Assembly (NCBI GenBank): GCA_021815905.1
Contig: JAKAZP010000052.1
Coordinates: forward strand, 1-10,727
Source: Pseudomonadota bacterium
Lineage (GTDB): Bacteria; Pseudomonadota; Gammaproteobacteria; Steroidobacterales; Steroidobacteraceae
Length of the DNA stretch: 10,727 bases
Reading direction: 5' to 3'
The notes beneath the pieces are model-generated. The model ran no database searches, was not told the origin of the DNA, and saw only the letters and a program-made list of their open reading frames with translations. Position 1 is the first letter of the stretch. Each line of letters opens with the position of its first letter. Shown in pieces: positions 6,135 to 10,727 of the stretch. The position numbers and the translations under genes were made by a program.

Positions 6135-7958
6135 TCAGCGCGTGGCGGAGGTCCCGGACGCTCGCTGGTGTACCGGCCCGCGCACGCTCGCCAGGTTGTG
6201 CGCGGTGTTGATGAGGGCGAGATGCGAGAACGCCTGCGGGAAGTTGCCGAGCTGGCGCCTGGCGCTCGGGTCATACTCCTCGGCGAGCAGCCCCAGATCG
6301 TTGCGCAGCGCCAGCAGCCGCTCGAAGAGCGCCCGAGCCTCTGCGAGCCGGCCCTGCAGGATGTAGTTATCCGCCAGCCAGAAGCTGCAGGCGAGAAAGA
6401 CGCCCTCCCCGGGGGGCAGGCCATCGGCGCCCGAGCCCGTGTCGTAACGCAGCACGAATCCATCGTGCAGGAGCTCCTGCTCGATGGCCGCGACGGTGCC
6501 GCGCACGCGCGGGTCATCGGGCGGCAGGAAGCCCACCATCGCGATCAGCAGCAGGCTCGCATCCAGGGTGTCGCTGCCGTAGGACTGCACGAACGAGTTG
6601 CGACTCGCATCGAAGCCCTTCCGGCACACGTCCCGATGGATCTCGTCGCGGATTGCACGCCAGCGCTCGAGCGGCCCCTCGAGCCCGAAGTCCTCGATCG
6701 AGCGCACCGCGCGATCGAATGCCACCCACGCCATGACCTTCGAGTGCGTGAAGTGCTTGCGCCCGCCGCGCACTTCCCAGATGCCGTCGTCGGGCTGCTG
6801 CCAGATGGCCGCGAGATGCTCGATGAGCTCGGTCTCGAGTCCCCAGCTCGCCGCGTGTTCCGCCAGTCCCGAGCGCCGCGCCGCGTAAAGCGCATCGAGC
6901 ACCTCGCCATAGACATCGAGCTGCACTTGCTCGGAGGCCTGGTTGCCGATGCGCACCGGGCTCGAGCCTTCGTATCCGGGCAGCCAGGGAACCTCGTGCT
7001 CGGTCAGGCGGCGCTCGCCGGCGAGGCCATACATGATCTGCAGGTCCCCGGGGCTGCCCGCCACCGCCCGCAGCAGCCACTCGCGCCACGCCCGCGCCTC
7101 CTCGAGAAACCCCGACTCCATCAGCGCATAGAGCGTGAGCGTCGCGTCCCTCAACCAGCAGAATCGGTAATCCCAGTTGCGCGGTCCGCCGATCTGCTCC
7201 GGGAGCGAGGTGGTCGGCGCCGCCACGATGCCGCCGGTGTCGGGATGGGCGAGTGCCTTGAGCGTGATGAGCGAGCGCAGCACCGACCCGGCCCACTCCC
7301 CGCCGCGCTGCCCGAACGATCCGGCCCACCGCGACCAGAACGCCTCGGCCCCGGCAAGGAGCGCGGCCGCGCTCTGCGAGGCCGGCGGGGAGCGATAGGA
7401 GCGATTCCAGGTGAGGACGAACCGCACCTCCTCACCCGCGCCGACCGTGAGCTCCCCGACCGTCTGCAGGCTCTCCCCCTTCAGCGGTACCGGAGTCTCG
7501 AGCGTCAGCCGGTCGGGACCCGCGATGAACTCGAGCCTGCCGTCGGGCTGTCGGGACACCCACGGCACCGTCGAGCCGTACTCGAACCGCACGGCGAGTT
7601 CGCTGCGCATCCTGACGCGGCCCTCGAGGCCGCGCACCAAGCGCACGAGGTGCGCCTCCCGATCGTCACCGGCCATGAAATCGACGACCCGCACCCGCCC
7701 CTCGGCCGTGTCGAAATCCGTCTCGAGGATCAGCGTGTCATCGCGGTAGCGGCGGCTGCCGCCGCGGGCGCCATCGGCCGGCGCGATCGACCAGCGGCCG
7801 TGACGAGGCTCACCGAGCAGCGCCGCAAAACACGCCTCGCTGTCGAAGCGCGGCATGGCGAGCCAGTCGATCGAGCCGTTGCGCCCGACGAGGGCCGCGC
7901 AGCGGCAATTGCCGATGAGCGCGTAATCTTCGATGCGTGCGGGCACGCGCGCAGCCAC
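6135..7958 (-). CDS. GH15-family glycoside hydrolase (glucoamylase or trehalase type)
   Basis: A cytoplasmic (alpha/alpha)6-barrel inverting hydrolase of glycoside hydrolase family 15, 607 aa from the GTG at 7958. The N-terminal beta-sandwich begins with the family phrase RIEDYALIGNCRCAALVGRNGSIDW (about 8-32). The barrel has the substrate-site motif NWDYRFCWLRDA (261-272), the general acid Glu395 in DDGIWEVRGG, and the general base Glu560 in LLAEEYDP. No signal peptide. Relatives include glucoamylases/glucodextranases and the mycobacterial-type trehalases, which share this length and N-terminus, so the product should be glucose. There is no ATG: GTG at 7958 or 7946 are both possible. The frame stays open far upstream, but that part overlaps the SDR gene and is not protein-like. 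It lies 11 bases after the SDR stop, indicating one operon. Family very sure, substrate open. Confidence 0.92.
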   Translation of the reverse strand: MAARVPARIEDYALIGNCRCAALVGRNGSIDWLAMPRFDSEACFAALLGEPRHGRWSIAPADGARGGSRRYRDDTLILETDFDTAEGRVRVVDFMAGDDREAHLVRLVRGLEGRVRMRSELAVRFEYGSTVPWVSRQPDGRLEFIAGPDRLTLETPVPLKGESLQTVGELTVGAGEEVRFVLTWNRSYRSPPASQSAAALLAGAEAFWSRWAGSFGQRGGEWAGSVLRSLITLKALAHPDTGGIVAAPTTSLPEQIGGPRNWDYRFCWLRDATLTLYALMESGFLEEARAWREWLLRAVAGSPGDLQIMYGLAGERRLTEHEVPWLPGYEGSSPVRIGNQASEQVQLDVYGEVLDALYAARRSGLAEHAASWGLETELIEHLAAIWQQPDDGIWEVRGGRKHFTHSKVMAWVAFDRAVRSIEDFGLEGPLERWRAIRDEIHRDVCRKGFDASRNSFVQSYGSDTLDASLLLIAMVGFLPPDDPRVRGTVAAIEQELLHDGFVLRYDTGSGADGLPPGEGVFLACSFWLADNYILQGRLAEARALFERLLALRNDLGLLAEEYDPSARRQLGNFPQAFSHLALINTAHNLASVRGPVHQRASGTSATR

Positions 7959-7969
7959 GGACCGGGCCG

Positions 7970-8824
7970 TCAGCCGCCGGTCGCGAAACCCGGATAGAGC
8001 GTCATGCCGCCGTCGATGAACAGCGTCGTCCCCACCACGTAGTCGGAATGATCGGAGGCGAGCCAGACCGCGGCGCGCGCAATGTCCTCGGGCTCGCCGA
8101 TCCGCCCGTAGGGCACGAGCGTCATCAGGCTCGCGTACGCCTGCGGCGTGTTCCAGGCGGCGGTGTTGATGGGCGTGCGGATCGCCCCCGGGGCGATGGC
8201 ATTCACGCGGATGTGATGCGGCGCGAGCTCCTGCGCCATGCTCTCCATGAGCAGCTTGATGCCGCCTTTGGAGCTCGCGTAATTGGCGTGTCCTCCCCAG
8301 GGGATCACCTGATGCACCGAGCTCATGCAGATGATCTTGCCGGCCGCGCACGAGACCGAGGGAACGATCCCGCGGCGCAGGAACTCCCGCACCGCCTCGC
8401 GCGAGCACAGGAACTGTCCGGTCAGGTTCACGCTCAGCACCTTGTTCCACTGCTCGAGCGTCATGTCCTTGAAAGCCGAATCGCGCTGCAGCCCCGCATT
8501 CGCGACCAGGATGTCGATGGTGCCGAACCGCTCGCGCATGCTCTGAAACATGGCGACGACCTGCTCCTCCGAGGAGACGTCGGCCTTGTAGGCGGCCCCG
8601 AGAGCCCCGCTCGCCCGGATCTCCTCGACGACCGCATTCGCCGCCTCATCGCCCACCACGTAGTTGACCATGACATCGGCGCCGGCCTGCGCGAGACCGA
8701 TCGCGACGCCCCGCCCGATGCCGGAGTTCGCGCCGGTGACGAGCGCCTTCTGTCCGGCGAGGAGCTTGTGGGGCGTCAGCGCCGGGGCCGTCGAGGCGGC
8801 GGGCGAATGCGGCGGTATGGGCAT
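7970..8824 (-). CDS. SDR-family oxidoreductase, probable glucose 1-dehydrogenase
   Basis: A 284-residue classical short-chain dehydrogenase. The cofactor site is TGANSGIG (30-37), with NAG (109-111), Asn133 in VNLTG, catalytic Ser169, and YASSK giving Tyr182/Lys186. Several segments match bacterial glucose 1-dehydrogenases: VMVNYVVGDEAANAVVEEI (51-69), IPWGGHANYASSKGG (174-188) and the C-terminal FIDGGMTLYPGF (269-280). It should therefore oxidise beta-D-glucose (or a related aldose) at C1 to the lactone with NAD(P)+. The ATG at 8824 has GGGAG 7 bases upstream. The first 20 residues (Pro/Ala-rich) precede the usual fold and may be a disordered tail. It is followed after 11 bases by the GH15 gene, so glucose released there could be its substrate. 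The SDR class is certain; sugar specificity is inferred from similarity. Confidence 0.9.
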   Translation of the reverse strand: MPIPPHSPAASTAPALTPHKLLAGQKALVTGANSGIGRGVAIGLAQAGADVMVNYVVGDEAANAVVEEIRASGALGAAYKADVSSEEQVVAMFQSMRERFGTIDILVANAGLQRDSAFKDMTLEQWNKVLSVNLTGQFLCSREAVREFLRRGIVPSVSCAAGKIICMSSVHQVIPWGGHANYASSKGGIKLLMESMAQELAPHHIRVNAIAPGAIRTPINTAAWNTPQAYASLMTLVPYGRIGEPEDIARAAVWLASDHSDYVVGTTLFIDGGMTLYPGFATGG

Positions 8825-8845
8825 GAGCGGACTCCCGGAGCGAAG

Positions 8846-8873
8846 AGTGTATGGGGGCAAATACGCCGATGAA
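8846..8873 (-). promoter_or_regulatory. Possible promoter of the SDR-GH15 operon
   Basis: On the minus strand TTCATC (8873-8868) and TACACT (8851-8846) are separated by 16 bases. TACACT matches the -10 consensus at four of six positions; the -35 match is poor. It lies 22 bases or more before the SDR start, inside the only AT-richer patch here. A guess that fits the position, not a firm promoter. Confidence 0.2.
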
Positions 8874-8875
8874 GA

Positions 8876-8888
8876 TACCAATACGGTA
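8876..8888. promoter_or_regulatory. Inverted repeat TACC-N5-GGTA upstream of the SDR gene
   Basis: TACC (8876-8879) and GGTA (8885-8888) are a perfect 4+4 inverted repeat, in the wider context GATACC-aatac-GGTACC with five of six arm positions matching. It lies 52-64 bases before the SDR start, where an operator or activator site is expected. It resembles the element at 1764-1777 before the GMC operon. Confidence 0.3.
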
Positions 8889-8900
8889 CCGGGGGTTCCA

Positions 8901-8921
8901 GTGTGCGCGGCGCGCGCACAC
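8901..8921. repeat. Perfect 9-bp hairpin (GTGTGCGCG / CGCGCACAC, 3-base loop)
   Basis: The left arm GTGTGCGCG (8901-8909) and right arm CGCGCACAC (8913-8921) are perfect reverse complements around the loop GCG. The stem is very stable. It lies about 125 bases past the S10 stop and about 75 bases before the SDR start. Neither strand has a T-run after it, so it does not look like a standard intrinsic terminator. It may still block or pause transcription of the S10 messenger, or be part of the SDR control region. Confidence 0.5.
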
Positions 8922-9045
8922 CGCATCGCACGCACGTCGCGCCGCGCTCCATTCCAACGCCCAAGGCCCCGCTCGGCCCCCGCCGTCGATTCGAGCGCCG
9001 GCCATTCGGCCACGAGCCGTCCGCGGCTGCGACGCTCGCGCGCGG

Positions 9046-10620
9046 TCAGCCCCCCGCGGCGGCAGTGCTGATGAATGCGTCGATGTTGCGGGCAAGCTTG
9101 GGCAGCACGGCGGGATTCAGGTAAAGCATGTGCCCGACGGAGTAGTAGTACTCGTGGATGTTGCCGTCGAGCTTCGGCGGCAGTCCCATGTGAGCGATGG
9201 TGTAGTTCGTGGCGAAGAACGGGGTCGCCATGTCGAACCAGCCGTTGTTGAGCATGAGCTGCATTCCGGGGTCGTTGCTCATCGCCCGCGCGAGCGCCGG
9301 CGCCACGTTGAGCACCCTGGCGAGGCTCTTGTCGCTTCCCACTCCCTCGGTGAGCGCGCCGAGCGGCGGCCGGTAGCGGCCCCAGTCCCAGGCCCTGAAC
9401 GCGCCGGCGCTGGTCTGCACGTAGAGCCGATCCGAGTGGTAGTCGAGCCCCTGCTGCAGGTAGTCGTCGAAGCTCGCGGTCAACGCGCCCCAGATGGCGG
9501 TGGTGGAAGCGCCGGCGGCCGAGTTGCCCGATGCCGGCTCGAGCGGCTCGAGCTCCGGCGTGCTGAAGCGGCCGTCGTAGCGTCCGGTGCTGTGGCCGTT
9601 GACGAGCACGTGCCGCTGGAACACCGAGAGCGGAATGCGCAGGTCCGCCTCGAGCCACAGCGATGCCGGCAGGCCGGTGTACGCGGCGAGCCGGGCGGCG
9701 ATCCGCTCCTTTTGCGCCTCCGGCAGCGCCGCGCCCGCGAACAGCGCCCGGGCGTACGCCCCGCCCGCGAACTGCTCCACCTGCTGCACGAATGCCGGCA
9801 ACTGCGGCGGCCGGGGATTGATCCGGTGGTGGTACCAGGCCACCGCGGCGTAGGACGGCAGATACAGCTCATAGGGCAGATCGTTGCCCGGCGTGTTGTT
9901 CAGGGTCTCGAAGTCGAGCACCGTCGAGCAAAGAATCACCCCATCGAGGTAGAAGCCGTCGTGCACCAGGTGCTGCGCCAGCACCGCCGAGCGCGTCGTG
10001 CCGTAACTCTCCCCGAGGAGGAACTTCGGCGATTCGAACCGGTGGTTCTGCTGGAGGTAGCGCTCGATGAACTGGCTGAACGCGCTCGCATCGCCGTCGA
10101 TGCCGTAGAACATCCGGGGCTTTCCGGCGCCGACGATGCGGCTGTAGCCGGTGCCCATGGCGTCGATGAACACGAGGTCGGTGGCCTTGAGGATGCTGTC
10201 CTCGTTGGGAACCAGGCGATAGGGCGGCTGCTCGGCCTGGATCTGTCCGGGCGCCGGCCAGTCGATGCGCCGGGGCCCGAAGCCTCCGACATCGACGAGC
10301 GCGGAGGCGAAGCCCGGTCCGCCGTTGTAGGCGAAGGTGATCGGCCGCCTGCCCTCATCGCGCACACCGTCCCGGATATAGGCGATGTAGAACATGCTGC
10401 CGGTCGGCTTGCCGGCCTTGTTCGTGAGGATGATCGTTCCGGCCGTCGCGGTGTAGTCGATGCGCGTGCCGTCGATCGTCACGCTCGCGTGGGTGACCGA
10501 CTTGCGCGCGCTCGGGACCGCCGGCGCTTGCCGCGGCTCGGGTTTCGCGGCCGCGGCATGCAGCGCGGGAGCGAGGGCCAGCGTGGTGCCGGCGAGCAGC
10601 AGGGCGACTGTTTTCTTCAT
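9046..10620 (-). CDS. Exported S10-family serine carboxypeptidase-like protein
   Basis: A 524-residue alpha/beta-hydrolase of peptidase family S10. The N-terminus MKKTVALLLAGTTLALAPAL.. with an Ala-x-Ala type site near residues 20-24 is a classic Sec signal peptide, so the enzyme works in the periplasm or outside the cell. The oxyanion/substrate motif NGGPG is at 99-103. The catalytic triad is Ser205 (LLGESYGTTR), Asp463 (NNGWFDMATPF) and His497 (VGHMLYL), in the order and spacing of serine carboxypeptidases, which remove C-terminal amino acids from peptides. The ATG at 10620 is chosen because it opens the signal peptide and has GGAGA 9 bases upstream; the frame continues to an ATG at 10716, but that extension is Arg-rich and would hide the signal. 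A role in peptide scavenging is plausible, given the POT transporter at the other end of the window. Some S10-like proteins are acyltransferases. Confidence 0.9.
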   Translation of the reverse strand: MKKTVALLLAGTTLALAPALHAAAAKPEPRQAPAVPSARKSVTHASVTIDGTRIDYTATAGTIILTNKAGKPTGSMFYIAYIRDGVRDEGRRPITFAYNGGPGFASALVDVGGFGPRRIDWPAPGQIQAEQPPYRLVPNEDSILKATDLVFIDAMGTGYSRIVGAGKPRMFYGIDGDASAFSQFIERYLQQNHRFESPKFLLGESYGTTRSAVLAQHLVHDGFYLDGVILCSTVLDFETLNNTPGNDLPYELYLPSYAAVAWYHHRINPRPPQLPAFVQQVEQFAGGAYARALFAGAALPEAQKERIAARLAAYTGLPASLWLEADLRIPLSVFQRHVLVNGHSTGRYDGRFSTPELEPLEPASGNSAAGASTTAIWGALTASFDDYLQQGLDYHSDRLYVQTSAGAFRAWDWGRYRPPLGALTEGVGSDKSLARVLNVAPALARAMSNDPGMQLMLNNGWFDMATPFFATNYTIAHMGLPPKLDGNIHEYYYSVGHMLYLNPAVLPKLARNIDAFISTAAAGG

Positions 10621-10727
10621 GCGAGACGTTCTCCGCGACAGCCGTTTCCCGGCCCGCGGATCGAAACAGCGGTTCCCCCGGCCCGGAAGCGAAATTGAGC
10701 GTGAGCGCCGGCGCAACTCATGCGCTC
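10621..10727. other. Upstream region of the S10 gene
   Basis: The last 107 bases lie upstream of the S10 start and probably hold its promoter and leader. Apart from the GGAGA ribosome site (10630-10634) I see no clear -10/-35 pair, operator or hairpin. Confidence 0.4.

Larger units (their letters stand above)
8825..9045. other. Intergenic region between the S10 and SDR genes
   Basis: These 221 bases carry no convincing gene. From the S10 end they hold about 120 bases of featureless GC-rich DNA, a perfect hairpin (8901-8921), an inverted repeat TACC-N5-GGTA (8876-8888), a comparatively AT-rich patch at 8858-8888 that is the likely SDR promoter area, and the SDR ribosome site (8832-8836). Confidence 0.6.

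Noticed and set aside
6168..7997. 609-codon open frame on the plus strand opposite the GH15 gene
   Set aside because: Antisense to a protein with both catalytic Glu motifs in place; low-complexity Arg/Ala/Glu-rich composition and no domain.
7959..8450. Upstream extension of the GH15 reading frame
   Set aside because: The frame is open to 8450, but it overlaps the 3' part of the SDR gene in another frame and its translation is not protein-like; homologous GH15 proteins start near the RIEDYALIG segment.
8851..10698. 615-codon open frame on the plus strand opposite the S10 gene
   Set aside because: Antisense to a complete S10 triad protein with signal peptide; it has no domain and crosses the intergenic region without any start signal.
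10621..10716. Longer S10 protein starting at ATG 10716
   Set aside because: The added 32 residues are Arg/Ser-rich and would bury the signal peptide; the ATG at 10620 has a ribosome site at proper distance.

Overview
The window is a GC-rich stretch (roughly two thirds or more G+C by eye) of an ordinary bacterial chromosome, with tightly packed genes, four-base start/stop overlaps and GTG/TTG starts. The gene repertoire is a POT-type peptide transporter, a secreted S10 carboxypeptidase-like enzyme with a Gram-negative-style signal peptide, and sugar oxidoreductases with a lactonase. This fits a high-GC proteobacterium, perhaps an environmental gammaproteobacterium of the Steroidobacteraceae/Xanthomonadales type. 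The assignment is an inference from gene content only. I see no RNA genes, insertion sequences, CRISPR arrays or phage genes.

Layout. Positions 1-1423 (minus) hold most of a POT/PTR2-family transporter that runs off the left edge. Positions 1424-1861 are a gene-poor divergent gap. Positions 1862-6123 (plus) are a five-gene, apparently translationally coupled operon: GMC-type FAD oxidoreductase, DoxX-like membrane protein, small cupin, SMP-30/gluconolactonase-like hydrolase, and a two-module VOC (glyoxalase/dioxygenase fold) protein with a TTG start. Only 11 bases later it meets, tail to tail, a minus-strand pair: a glucose-1-dehydrogenase-like SDR (8824-7970) followed by a cytoplasmic GH15 glucoamylase/trehalase-like hydrolase (7958-6135). 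Beyond a 221-base gap is an exported S10-family serine carboxypeptidase-like protein (10620-9046, minus).

How the genes may work together (inference). The GH15 enzyme could release glucose from an alpha-glucoside such as trehalose or a malto-oligosaccharide. The SDR could oxidise glucose to the lactone, and an SMP-30-type lactonase in the facing operon could open it. The five-gene operon pairs a second, flavin-dependent alcohol/sugar oxidase or dehydrogenase with the same lactonase, a membrane DoxX protein (possibly quinone- or redox-linked), a cupin and a VOC protein. It looks like an uncharacterised sugar- or polyol-oxidation module. The flanking S10 peptidase and POT transporter would suit peptide scavenging.

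The observations most worth a second look are: the composition of the five-gene operon; the cysteine cluster in the GMC enzyme; the missing proton-coupling residues in the POT transporter; a TACC-N5/6-GGTA inverted repeat upstream of both sugar operons; and a perfect hairpin between the S10 and SDR genes. No transcriptional regulator lies inside the window.
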